From: Triops longicaudatus
Lineage: Eukaryota > Arthropoda > Branchiopoda > Notostraca > Triopsidae
Length of the DNA: 64,000 nt
Direction: 5' to 3'
NCBI GenBank assembly: GCA_022885665.1
Contig: JAGQDJ010000015.1
Location: forward strand, 500,955 to 564,954
This document shows, piece by piece, positions 38,525 to 51,000 of the stretch. Under the pieces are notes generated by a model. It searched no databases, was not told the DNA's origin, and worked only from the letters and a program-made list of their open reading frames with translations. The position numbers and the translations under genes were made by a program. The stretch's first letter is position 1. Each line of letters opens with the position of its first letter.

Positions 38525-38824
38525 TCAGTTCATTCAGTTTCTTCGAACAGTTCTAAGACGTTTCGGAAGTTTGAGACAAAGCTGAACCTTAGAGGAAGAA
38601 AAACCAAAAGAAGGGTGCTTTTCTGCGAGTCAGAGTGAGTCAATTTGCAGTGCGTGAGTCAGACGGTGCGATTTTAAGGTGGGGAGAGTTGGTTGCTGTT
38701 TTTATTAATCTCGACTTCGAATCAGAGGCGGGGATGTTCTTTCTTCTGGAAGTTTCAAAGTGAAGCAAGAGAATCCGCCAGCGAGAGCAATCTAATTGCG
38801 CGTCATTGAAAAGAGGGGTTACAG
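38525..38824 (+). other. RREB1: Candidate 5' UTR exon of RREB1
   Basis: A strong splice donor follows 38824 (ACAG then GTGAGA). The next coding-strand acceptor, ending at 39442 (CCGTGCAG), opens the exon that carries the RREB1 start codon. This pairing gives a 618-bp leader intron. The 5' limit is a guess from two initiator-like TCAGT motifs at 38525 and 38534. There is no coding content. Confidence 0.4.
38636..38661. promoter_or_regulatory. Pair of AP-1 (TGAGTCA) sites
   Basis: Two perfect TGAGTCA heptamers, at 38636-38642 and 38655-38661, with a degenerate third (GCGAGTCA) just before them. TGAGTCA is the canonical Fos/Jun bZIP site, a common end point of Ras/MAPK and JNK signalling. The sites are 160-190 bp upstream of the putative leader-exon donor. 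Confidence 0.5.
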
Positions 38825-39456
38825 GTGAGATTTCTTAGAATATTTGGTCCGTTTCAGCTTATATGTCGCCTCTTGTGTACGTGCGAGTCTCCCCATTTAA
38901 CTCGCGTGGTACTCTCCAGAATTGCATTGGGAAGGTCCTTTAGAATCTTTTCAACCCAAAATGGCAAAGAAAGGCCATCATCTTAGGCACCCATATCATA
39001 GCAAATCGTCCGCTGCGGATTACTTACAATCGAGATTGACAACTGGCGAAGGGGGCACGAGAAAAAGTTTTCCCTCCCAAGAGACATTGCATTTTCCGAG
39101 TATGAACCTTTCGCTTTAGAAAGGCCACTGGCATTTTTCATTGTTGCACCACCCAGAATTATCAAACTTGGAAAACTGGAAAAAAGGGTATTTTAGGAAG
39201 CACAATATTTATTAGCTTATCTTGATATCGTGAATCGTACAATTAAACAGTAAAAAGGGATATTAGCCCTGATTTGTGAATCATGCTCACAATATTTAAT
39301 AGTGCTGTTACCTAGCTGAAGTATTTGTTTAATAATTAAGGCTTTTTACGTAATGCTGTGAGTTGATGTTCTAAAAACTGCTCTGTTTTAGTAATGAAGT
39401 AATAAAGACAAGTATGATAATCGAGTTATCATTTCCGTGCAGGTTATTGACGCCTA

Positions 39457-42400
39457 ATGATGCGCATCACAGCCGTACATTCTCCAGGACACAGCGACAT
39501 GGCTCTGCCAATGGATCATGTCCATTCACGTACTGCAGGTAAAATAGTAAAAGATATTTTCTTTAAAAATGTTAGGTGTGACTCAACGTTTCGTACCGTA
39601 AGTCTTTCGTAGCCTGCACAACCACATGTAATATACGTGAATATATTTTTTAACTCTCTTTAAGTATTGTTTTTGATTCTGATAGTGGACAATTTTGAAA
39701 GTGCGACTAAGAACGACGTAGGCTAATACGTATCTTTCTGGTCGTCAGAGAACCAGACGTCAACTTAAGCTGATGTGTAGTAATGCTGAAATTGATCCGT
39801 TGAGAACTCGAAACTCTGCGCGCTATTCTTTCTCCTTCTCACAAACTTTTGGGGAAGAAAAGGAAATTAAATCATCGGATATATTATAGAATGACACGCT
39901 TCCCCTTGAGTTTGCGTATGATTAAGCATGTTAATTAGTTCCCGCCAAGCTAGCATCCTTGTAGGGGAAATCCGTGGGTTTCTTTCCCTGTAAGAAAACG
40001 TGAAAGCAGGTGAATTCTTCTCGCCTTAGCCAGCTTCCAGTCGGATGTTGGATCATAGCACTAGGGCACCGGAAGAAAAATCTTATGCAAATGAAAACGG
40101 TTTTGGTCAAGGCGTGGTATGAACTATGTCCTGTGTGTTTTTCTTAATGCCAAACCGAGCTAACAAAACAAAGATAACCTGTCCAACCGGGTCGTTTTGA
40201 CATCCCAGTTTCCTTGGAGCCGGGGCTTTTTTTTATCAGCGATGAGCACTTAAGTCGTGAAAGGTGACGACGGAGATGATTCAGACCCCTTGGCATGCAC
40301 CTGTATGCCCAATGAAGCAAGCCAAAACGTAATACGCCCTCCTGCAACGTAACCGACAAACGGCGCTACAAACATGCCGAAGCAAACACCGTTCTATCGC
40401 ATACTTTTTCAAACAAACAGCGCTGTTTAGCTCCCATTTTCTTTTCTTGAATTCCAATAACTTACTCCACGGGTAAGGAATTGAAAGTTTAAAAGGGGAA
40501 AATCTCGTTAGGAAAAGGATTCCAGTTGCTTAACATATCGGAAAAACTTTTTATTTATAGTCGCATCCCTTACGGAAGCGAGGGTAACGGTCTTTGCGGG
40601 AACAAACTTATCTACGGAAACTACCCGTGTTCGTTGGCGTTTTTCCTATTACGTCCGTCGAAATATTAAATAATGTGCCCAAAGGAAACGCGGTATGGCA
40701 GGAGGGATGACTCGTCCGTCTTTATTCGGGGATCTCTGAGAAAGACTTTTAAAACAGATAAACTTGTATAATGGAACAGGAAAAGATACAGGGCATTCTA
40801 TAGAAGTCCCTTTGTCGCAAGACTTATCTCACACGAAAAACGACTAGCTGGGTCTCACATAAGCTCCTCCTGTCTTAGCACCTCGGTTCCCCATGCCTTT
40901 GCATCACTTCCGCTAACCATCCTAGCGTCTTTGGCTGCTTGGACCGTGCTAAGTCCAGCCCTGACGTCATTCGAAGTCGTACCCTGCGTCAGGACTGTAA
41001 CCGCTTCACCGAGTTTTCCCCTACCTCGCTGAAAAGGGGGATTGGCCCACTCCTAGAGGTAATGGCACGGCTCGGTTCGTCTTGGCTTAGCACAGGGAGC
41101 TCAGGTTGAGACTTGCCTCAGTAAAAACGTTCGGGTCCTTCGACCGTTGCGAGTCAGACGTTACCTTATCCTCGTGGAGTGAAGACGTGCCTTGGGATGA
41201 GTCACAACGTTGATCCTATTGCATAGTCAAGTTTCTGCCTTACAGTTTTGTTTTCTACTCTTGTGTGCGTTTGGTGCGAAACAATATTCCAAGCGAATAG
41301 CTTGACGAAGAATGTGTGGATTAGGAGTTTATTATAAACGTAATCCAAAGTTTACTATTTGTTTCATTTTCACAACATTTTCGTGCTTACACTGCTTCGT
41401 GTGCAGTACTTTGCAATTGAATGTGAAATATTTGAAGTGAAGTTTAGAATGGGTATCTAATTAATATTTTTGTGTTTTTAGAGTGTGATAGCCCACCTAA
41501 AGCATTTGATGCAATGATTGCGGATGCCACAGCAAGCATGCGTCCCGAAACTACTTCGACAGTGACAGTGAACATGACAACTCCGTTAAATACCACCACA
41601 GCCTTAGTGGGTGCACGGAAACGTAAAGCTTTACGTGTCATTAAGCATCAGGTAAAGCACATTCTTTTTCTAAGGGAAAGGGGGTAGAAACGTCCAGAGT
41701 GACGCGAAGCGACACACCTTTGAGTTTGTGGTGACGAAATGTGTGCAGTTTTCTTACGTTTGATTTCGTATCAGGTGGCTGTATCACCTCGTCGAGAACA
41801 CTTGCAGCCCATTTCCGTTTCAGTTTCGATGGATCAGCAGTCGGTGGTATCGGATTCTCCTTCGGGTTCCAGACAGGGAACTCCCGACTCAGACGGCGAT
41901 GATGTGGATGCGTGTTCGTCGTTATCAGGAACGTCGGGCTCATCGCGTTCCCATACCTGTCCGCTTTGCGGAAAGCTTCTCAGCTCGGGGAGTTCCCTGG
42001 ACCGGCATATGCTAGTACATTCCGGTGAGCGGCCGTTTAAATGTAAACACTGCGGCGCTGCTTTCAATACCAACGGTAATATGCACCGACATACGCGTAC
42101 ACATTGCGCTGCACTCAAAGAGCAGCACCAAAATCCAACAGTCACCCTCCATCCAATCTCAGCCCAGGAGTCGGACAACGACTCCGATGATCATAGTCAT
42201 TCCAGTTACCATTCCGAAGCCTCTTTGGCTTCCAAGCGACGAAAGCGTCATTCCAGTGGAGAGCATTCTGACTTGCGACAAACTAACAAATACCAAGAAG
42301 ACGACGAAGATGACGAAGAAGAGGCGGAGATGGAATGCTTGCGCACTTCCTCAGCAGCGGACAAATCCAAAGAAGCCTTCTTCTCCGTTTTAGACCTCCA

Positions 42401-44786
42401 AATCGGCCACTCCCCCCAGCCTGTATCTACAACCCGCTTCACACCCCAACCCCCTGTTTCCCCCGCTGCAGTTGCGGGCCAGAAACTTGAAGACGATTTG
42501 CTCGGGCACGAGGAAGACGACCCTTTCTCGGCGCATCTGCGCGAAATGAAAATGCGCGGGGAATTCCCTTGCAAGCTGTGCACGGCCGTTTTCCCCAACT
42601 TGCGGGCACTCAAGGGCCATAACCGCGTGCACTTAACTCATCCACCCTATCGCTGCAATCTGTGTCCGGTGGTAAGCTCTGACAAGGGAGCTTTAATCCG
42701 ACACATGCGCACGCATAACGGCGAACGTCCCTATGAATGCAAACTTTGCCAATTTGCCTTTACCACCAAAGCTAACTGCGAACGCCATCTACGTAACCGT
42801 CACGGGCAAAATACCCGTGATCTACTTAAAGCGGCAATTATATACCATGCGAACGAGGATTCTTCTGTCAACAAAACTTTAGCTGCCCCAACATCGCCCG
42901 AATTCCGTTCCAGTCGCGGGGACACCCACCCTCACCCCTTTTCCTCTCTCATGCAAGCTTTTTCCCTCGCTAGCGAGTTGCAGCATCAACGAGGTTCACA
43001 ATATGACGAAGATGAGGACACAGAAGAGGAAACGAAACGGGAAGATCACTCAGGAGGTGAAGAAGAGGAAGAAGATTTGCCGGAAGAAAGTTTCCAAGAC
43101 GCGCCCTTAGATCTAACAGTTGACGTCTTGGATTTGAGTAAGAAACGCGAAGTGGCTAATGGCCCCACCGTACGACCCAAAACGCCCCCTGCAACCTCGC
43201 ATTATGCCCACCAACCCGCTTCGGTCAACGAGACAGCGTCGACGCCGGCTAATTCCAACCAAACGCCTTTGCACATCTCACCCCCTTCCGGTCTCACCCC
43301 ATCCTCCCTTTTCATGCCCAGTTTGCCCTATTTTGGCTCCCCCTTTGGCCACCACGCTTTGCCCTTCTTTTACAACCCGTCACCCTTTGCTGGCTTGGAA
43401 GCTAAAACGAATAGTATGGAGGAGAATGCTCGCTATCCTTCTGGAAATTTAGATTTGTCCGCTTTAGCTATCGCAGCCGCCCATCACGATGCTCTCCGCC
43501 AAGCTCACCAACAGCAACTGGCTAGCGAAAGCGGGTTGCTGATGCCCGTGAGCTCAGCAAACGTGGCGCACTCTACGCCTGTGGTGAATCCATCCACACC
43601 GGCTTCGGTCAAGAGTCACTTGAAGGGCGGCATTGAGGACGAGGATAAGAATTCGTCGTCGATGAAGATGGTGATCAAGAATGGAGTTTTGATGAAAAAA
43701 CAGAAGCAGAGGCGGTATCGTACCGAGAGACCTTTCGGCTGCGAGCATTGCACGGCGAGATTTACCTTGCGGTCTAATATGGAGCGCCACATCAAGCAAC
43801 AGCATCCCGATGTATGGACCACGCGACCCCGGGGAGCGAGACGACTTGGTGGGGCGCCAGCGAGTTTGCCTGAACTAACGCCCGATTCATGCTCCTCGAG
43901 CGAAGTGTTGAGGAAAGATTCGGCATTCAACAGCAAATTGGCCATTTCGGAGAGTGTCCGACAAGCGATTACCCAACAATTGAAGATGAAACGCGAACAA
44001 CCTAAGGAAGACGAGAAACGTATGGAAGATGAGGAACATGACCAAGAAGTGGAAGAAGAAGACGATGGAGAGCTGGTGATCGACGAAGACAAAGAACCGG
44101 CGGTTGTGTCGAGCACTGTACCTCATCCTGGGACGACGGGCCCTTCCCATAGGGAAGAAGATTTGGCCAGTGTGGACAAATTGCTGATAAATGCCGTAGC
44201 ACACAATTTCCAGAGTTATTTCCAACGCAACGGGGAAGAAATTGTACCAGAAGACAGTGCTGGCATGGCAGAAGATATGGAGTGTACTAGCAGCGAGCAC
44301 TCGGGTTCAGATGACAGCACGAGCCACAGAGGCGAGCAAGATAGTACGAAACCAGCGAAAAAGAAGAGCGCTTACTCGTCCGCACCTCACCGTGTGGCAT
44401 GTCCTTTTTGCGCTAGGAAATTCCCGTGGACTTCGTCCTTGCGAAGACACATTTTGACCCATACGGGCCAAAAGCCTTTCAAATGTCCGCAGTGTCCACT
44501 CTGGTTCACTACCAAGTCGAACTGTGATCGACATTTGCTGAGAAAACATGGCAATAACAACGATTATGCAGCGGCGGCGGCACGCAGCGTTCCTGATCGC
44601 CCTTACAAATGCGATCTTTGCCCATCGTCGACTTTCTCGTCATCGGATAATCTTAAAAAACACCAAGACTCGAAGCATCAACATTACTGCGGAGGCAGCG
44701 AAGGAGGTAGTTCAGGGAGTCGGACCACCTCGCCCACCACTTCTTTATTAGCCGATGAAGAGGGTGATGCTGCCGTCGTTCATTAA
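39457..44786 (+). CDS. RREB1: RREB1/Hindsight-like C2H2 zinc-finger transcription factor
   Basis: Exons 39457-39538, 41482-41651 and 41775-44786 join in phase to give 1087 aa. The start is the first of two adjacent ATGs. Nine C2H2 fingers lie at about residues 144-166, 172-194, 347-369, 375-397, 403-426, 738-761, 957-979, 986-1009 and 1027-1051. The finger 3-5 block (FPNLRALKGHNRVH; FTTKANCERHLRNRH) and the finger 7-8 block (FPWTSSLRRHILTH; FTTKSNCDRHLLRKH) are the RREB1/Hindsight (pebbled) signatures. Between them are acidic runs, Pro/Ser linkers and two PxDLS-like CtBP motifs (PLDLT and VLDLSKK, about residue 528-540). The family binds Ras-responsive elements, works downstream of EGFR/MAPK signalling and guides epithelial differentiation. 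The large last exon is intronless. The first intron is 1943 bp, the longest in the window, and the upstream non-coding domain is probably regulatory for this gene. Confidence 0.92.
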
Positions 44787-46843
44787 CGTTGTCTTCAAAG
44801 TAAGCTCTTTTTTTTTTAGAACTGCTTCTATAATTCTTAAGTTATGAAGCGTTGATGGTTGAAGGTGTAGCAAAAAGAGCTTGTATATTAAAGGAATTTT
44901 CTTTTTTAGGATGTTTTCTGCGTCTTTTGGGGATGTCGTGCCTCTTGGTAATCAAATTTACCGTCAGCGTGAATTGTTGCTACTTACTACGTACTACAAT
45001 CGTACATTCCTCCCCGTTGATCTCCTTTTTTTGGAACGTACCATGGAAACGGGAATTTTCGTATGCTCACTTATAAAAGTCACGCGAGTGGAAGATTAAT
45101 TCCCCTTCCTTCCCTTGCGACTAAACGTCAAAAACATTCCCAAGATCTCCCGAGAGTTTGCAGAAAAATAATACCTTAACGGTTTACTTAGTCATTTATT
45201 CCAAAGATTGTTGCAAACTAGATGGGAAGAACTGTTTGTATGTGTATATTAAACAAAAAGAGCTCCAGCTTTTTTGGGTGTAGTAACTTTTTAATTGCTA
45301 AGGTTTTTAAACGCCGTCCTTTCGCGTACTGTATTGTCACTGGTCTGTACGGTTTTTGTGTGGTTTGTACAGACGTTGAAAAATATTCTCTTTGGGTATA
45401 TCATACAGCAGTGTTTTTTGCTTGCAGTGCTAATTTCTTATCGGTTTGAAAACTATTGATACGGTCGCTATTTCGGTACATTACTTGTGAAATCTGTCCT
45501 TTTTTTCTTTGCAATTCATGCGATTTAGTCTGGACAATTATTCCTGACAAGGTCAGACATTTTCATACATAACATTCCAGTAAAGTGGGTGAGAACCGTA
45601 TTCAGTTTCCCGGTACGGGGAATTGAAACGAGTTTAGTCTTTTGAGTCGGTAGTTTTGCTCTCATGTACAATTTACCTCGAAAGAAATACGGTACAGAGG
45701 CTAATTTTGACTATGTCCTTGCGCTGGAGCTTTAATTACTCCCCTCCCCTATTTATGTGAAAATTTTATGTTATACACAAGACACTTCGGTAGTATTTTT
45801 AAAAAGACTCCTTACCTAACTGTTTGCTGTCAGACCAAAGAATCGGGGGCGAGGACATTATACTCTCATCCCTATTCTGTTCATAATTTCCTCCCAAAAA
45901 GGGCACCCTGTTTTTTGAGTATGTGGGTGACCACTTGCCTGATTTTACGTTACCAGGAGACAATGGTCTCCAGTGTTGGTCCCTTGTAGTAAGAAATTTG
46001 ATGTTTGGAGTGACGCACCGTGATTGCTGCGAAGCTGTACATTTACATATTTCTGGCTCGTGTGTGATTTCTTGCTGTGTATATTGGCACACGTGGAAAT
46101 TTAAAATTGTTTTGAGAAACTCGAAATCACCCTTTTATTTTTTGTTATTTAATTCTAACGAAGAATTCTCAGGACACAAAGCACAGTTGGCGGATAACGT
46201 GGTTAGAATTACTGTGGCATTTATACAGTGTGTGGTGCACATGCTCTGGAATTGTAAAATTTACGACAGTCATGATGAATACTAATCGAATTTTCATTTC
46301 AGACCCCGGACAGCCATGGAATATATATTTATTTATGCTTGCTTTTTGGGAAATATTGTCCACAATCACTGACTGGCCCGCAGATGGGACATTTTGAGTC
46401 AGAAAGATTCTTTTTCTACGATACTTTCTAACCTCTCGAATCAGTAGTAAGTATTGTACTTCGCCTGTTCTAAGATTTAGTGAACTAGGCACTCCGTGGC
46501 TATCTTAGCGTAGACGTGTACGATAATCACCTGGTATTAAAAGGGCTTACTGGTAACCGCAGCAGCGCAGATTGGCGTTGGGGCAGATTGGGACCAAGCA
46601 AATCTTAGCGGCAAATCTGAAGAAAATTACATGTTTCCTTCACACATTCATCAGGATATTAATGTCGAAAAGTGCAATGAAGAATCAACACATTTTTAGC
46701 AGAAAAAAAATTTTGGTAATGTTTCACAAGTCTGCATGTTCTTTAAGAAAATCGAAAAAGTACTTCAAGTTTTTCCAGTATCAAGTGTCAAGGAAAACAA
46801 CATTTTTCATTTTGGTGGGTTGCGACAGTTCACACAACACGAA

Positions 46844-46867
46844 ATATATATATATATATATATATAT
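46844..46867. repeat. (AT)n microsatellite
   Basis: Twelve alternating AT units. It runs into the duplicated segment that follows. Confidence 0.95.
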
Positions 46868-46905
46868 GTCCCTATAGTTCATATGTATATGTCCCTATAG
46901 TTCAT
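46863..46905. repeat. 20-bp direct duplication, period 23
   Basis: TATATGTCCCTATAGTTCAT occurs at 46863-46882 and again at 46886-46905 without mismatch, separated by ATG. It probably arose by slippage from the adjacent AT repeat. Confidence 0.9.
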
Positions 46906-47030
46906 CCCATTTCTGAGATTTTGGTTAAAAAAAAACATTTAAATAAAAGTTTAAGTTTGAAATACTGTTGATATTATAAATATATGTCTAAGAATATATA
47001 TAAAAAATTGCTATACTCTTAATCGAAAAA

Positions 47031-47069
47031 TTTGAAGCCGTCACCGATGAAATCGGTTACGGCTTCAAA
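47031..47069. repeat. Strong hairpin, 18-bp arms with 3-nt loop
   Basis: The left arm TTTGAAGCCGTCACCGAT and the right arm ATCGGTTACGGCTTCAAA pair with a single mismatch (C opposite T) around the loop GAA. Beyond the arms, AAAAA on the left can pair with TTTT on the right after a one-base bulge. Such symmetry is not expected by chance in AT-rich flanking DNA. It may be a palindromic repeat or an RNA structure in the RREB1 3' UTR. Confidence 0.7.
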
Positions 47070-48086
47070 CTTTTGTTTGTGTAAAAGCGGTTATGCCGCA
47101 AGTGTTGCGAAAAGGAATATATCTTACAAAATCTTTAAGACGATGTGTAAAAATAGGGAAACGGCACTATATTATTTCAGAAACAAAACTTCATATAAAT
47201 TTATCTGTGAGTTCTTAATTATGTACGCCGCAACTTGAAACAGAAAACCTGAAGGAAACACTCGATGAGATGGAAAGAAATGAAAAAAGGTTGCGCACAC
47301 TGAAGCACTGACTTGGGATACAAAAACAAAGCACTTAGCTTAAGTCTGCGTAACTCTGAATGTCAAATTTTGCTTTTTTATATAGAGAGTTATTTTTTTT
47401 TTTCTTATTGTCGGGTTCTGTGCGAGAGGGATGTCTCGTTTTATGGAACGTGGGAAGAGTAAATGCTTGTGTGGAAGAGTAAATACAGCACATCCCACAA
47501 AATATATCCGCTGTCTATAAGAAGTGCTAAATTAAGATTTGGTTGTACAGTCAGACTTTATTAGCGACTTTATATTAGGATCGATATTTTTTAGTTTGTT
47601 TCGATTAGACGTTTTTAACTTCTTTTTGTGAAAATGTGCTACTTTAAATTGACAGCATACAAGCAAACAAATTCTAATTGCTTAAGGAAGTTTTAACATG
47701 ATAAGAGTTCCGCATCATTTGCCTATTTGAGAAACAAGCAAAGGTTCTTACAAATTCAAATCGAAGAACTCATTCTTTCGAACAAAAATTGCTACTGAAA
47801 ATCGAAAGTACGGGTAAATTGTAATTTTCACTCTTTTGCTGCCTACAGCTTAAAATAAGAAATCCGTAACGCAAATTACTTCGTAAAATTTTTGTATGCT
47901 AAAACAATCCCCTACATATCTCGATTTCCCATTAATATTCACGTCTTTTACTTTTACCAACAAACAAACCAACCAACCAAAAAAACTGGCCAATAGATAG
48001 TATCTTATGTACACATTGCAAAATGTTGTTAGCCATAACACGATATTCTTCCGTTCTTGCTTTTTCTTAACGTTCTTTTTATGTTT

Positions 48087-51000
48087 TTATCTAACGGAAG
48101 GGGTCTCTTGTCGGGGCGGACTTAGTAACTCTTGTTTATCCCGTTCTCGTTCACGGCCTGGTCTGTAAGCCTCCAGTAAAGCATCTACTCTCTCGTCTGT
48201 AGGTCCCCAGCGTGAATAACCTGATTCATTCTGCAGCCAAACAATGACCGTCCCATGGGCCGCTCTGATGTTAAGCTCACTTTTTGGGACAAGGTGCTGG
48301 AAACCGTGTCGATATTCATGTTCGTATGTGGGAACCACAACCTGACGTCTTTTCCAGGGTGAATCTTCTAAGCGTCGTAATACCGGAGGAGCAGGATCAC
48401 GCCATTCAGGGATGAGAACTATGAAGGATAAGGGTTCTGACGAATCGCCCAGTAGTTTTTCAAAATGGGACAATGCCGCTTCCATTAGTTCTTCCGAAAA
48501 GGGAGGGTTTGCCTCGAAAGAGCCCGATACAGCCTTCAACTCCAAAATTGGTCTAACAGCAGTAACGAACATGATTATCATTAACCAAACGAGGCTCGTA
48601 AACTCTGCAACGACGACTTACCCTCTAGACCCGAAGTAACCGTCTGTATCCGGAAAAGCTGAGCAGTACTGCTTGAAATAGCAGTTCATTGGCGAAGCAA
48701 AGCACTCAAATGATACCCCAAATTGCTTCTGCAAACACTCAAAGACAGTTACCGGTAAGGCTCCTTGAGTGCCTGCCCCTTCTCCGGCCGCCATTCCTAA
48801 ATAGGTATGGTACCTTTTCAAAAGGCACCATACTCTCGGTAAGAACCATTCAAATTTTCGGTCGTCGAAACAGTTATAGCGGTAAAGTTGCTCCTACAAT
48901 TCACAAAAAAAAGGAAACTGACTTCAGTTCCATTTCAAGCATTGCGTAGAAAATTTTAAGACGGGTAAACTAAACGGTATGTACTGTACGAACAATTATG
49001 TATGAAAAAAACACATGCAAGGGTATGAAAAATACAACAAACACGCTAGGCCAATCAAATCTAGCGAAATACTTGAAATTAAGTTAAATCTCTTTATCTA
49101 TATAAAAAAATAAAAAAAAATCTTAGACAACCGAAACTTATGAGCATTTTCGAACCAGTTTTTGGAAATGTAGCGTGTTGATCCTCACAGCGTCTCCTTT
49201 GTACCGTAGCATGGTTTGGTCTTTGTCTTGAAGGAATTCGACCGGGGGAAGACGTGGACAAGGGGCACAGAGTTGCACAGGGTAGCACCAAACCTTTCTT
49301 GCGTGAAGTAACGGTGGTGGGGCATCGATATCTATGGAAAGAAGGGAACCTGAGAGTTACAAATAATGTTGAAATTATGCGTCCTGACGCGGCTACCTGG
49401 CAATTCTTGTTCCTTATACAATTCTTGCTGTTTTTCTTTAACTTTCTTTGCATACTCGCCAGACAAGGTGTTGATTTTTAAGCAAATGCCTTCCACAGAG
49501 GATTTCGCGGCTTCCGTCAAGTGTGGCGTACATTGACGCTACACAATTATTGTGTTTAGATGACTTCGTAAGATATGTATTAAAGAAAATTTACCTTCAA
49601 GTGCGCTAATCTTTCTTGGAAATCATCATATGTCGCTCCAACAGTTTTTCTCAGCCACTGGAACGTATCTTCCACATTCCACTTCACGATTTTGCGACTC
49701 TCAGATGTGGCATTTCTACATAATTAAAATGACTATTTAAGATGAGTCCTTTCTAACAAACTTTCATTACGGTACACGTCTGACCTATTGGATGGTTAGC
49801 TTACGGTACTTCCCTCAAAGAAGTACTCGTGAATATGTACCGTCTATGGGGCCGTAGCTAGGATTTTTCTTTGAGGGGGGTGGGGCGATATGCAGTTTTA
49901 TTGAACATTTGGTATTCGCCAATGTTCACGATTATAGGATACAAATCTCGGAGTGGCGATTACAACTCCCCAAACGAAAAACTCCTTGGCTAAGGGGTTT
50001 CGCGTGTGCGTCATAAGTCATTTAATAATCATTCAGTAGAAACTTGTAGTGTTCTAATGGAGCCCTTAAACAGCCTCTATTGATGTACGAGGACTACCGC
50101 TACTACTAATCATTCAATTCTACTATTGTTACTGACGCTACTCAAAAATTAATTGACATAGCTTAAATCAGTAACTTCTTAACACTGACGTTGATCACTG
50201 ATCAATGTGTTAACATAGCGAACTCTGTCAAGAATTTTGGCTAACTCTGCAAGTGAGTTTCATGAGATGTACAAGATACGAACCTGGACTCGATCATTTT
50301 CTTGGCCGCTTCAGCATATTTTGACAACTGTTTTCGGGCGTCACCAGTATATTTGGGACGTTCTAATTTCATGGGCAGATCATTCATAATTTCGCGGTAC
50401 ATGGATTGGGAAATTTCAGGAAAGCACTGCGTTGGAAATAAAGGATCTGATCCCTTATCCACAACTTTGCGTTCCATGAGCCACCGGTTAAAAGATTCTT
50501 TAGGCGCTTCCACTCCTAATGCAAGAAAAAAGAAATAAAGCAAAACCCAACTTGGTTGACACCCTACGAGTGAAAAGAAATAAATAAGTAAATAAAAAAG
50601 AACACACCTTCTCTCGAATGGCACATTTCATGGTATGATTGGCGTAGCTTGGCCAAGAGGTTACAACGTAACAATTCTACATCAGGATGAGGGTGGGGCA
50701 TGATGGATGCAACACGCTCCCATATAATCACGTTCGTAGGTACTTCCAAATCCCATGGTCCACTACTCGGTCAAAAATCACCCTTTAGGACTTTCGAATT
50801 AATCTAACAGGCTGCTATCTTACGCCAGAATGAAGCGTTTAGCTGCTGGGCTTCCCAATGCTTCTTCTGAAGCGCGCCGTTTAACTCCGCCCATGGGGGA
50901 TTGCTGAATCCCCAATGGATCCGAAACCGGATCGTACTAGTGTACAAGAGAGAAATAGCTTATTAACAAGAATCTAAATTCTAGACAATCTATATTTTAA

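Larger units (their letters stand above)
44787..48086. other. 3' flank between RREB1 and PCIF1
   Basis: About 3.3 kb between two convergent stop codons. It should include the RREB1 3' UTR, possibly long, and the short PCIF1 3' UTR. Several ATTAAA/AATAAA-like signals occur but none stands out. It also contains an AT microsatellite, a 20-bp duplication and a strong hairpin, listed separately. No gene was recognised. Confidence 0.5.

Noticed and set aside
49131..49156. Stop codon soon after QKLVRKC in PCIF1 as a gene break
   Set aside because: Splicing at the GTTCGA donor after 49156 removes it and joins in phase to the conserved YRYNCFDD exon.
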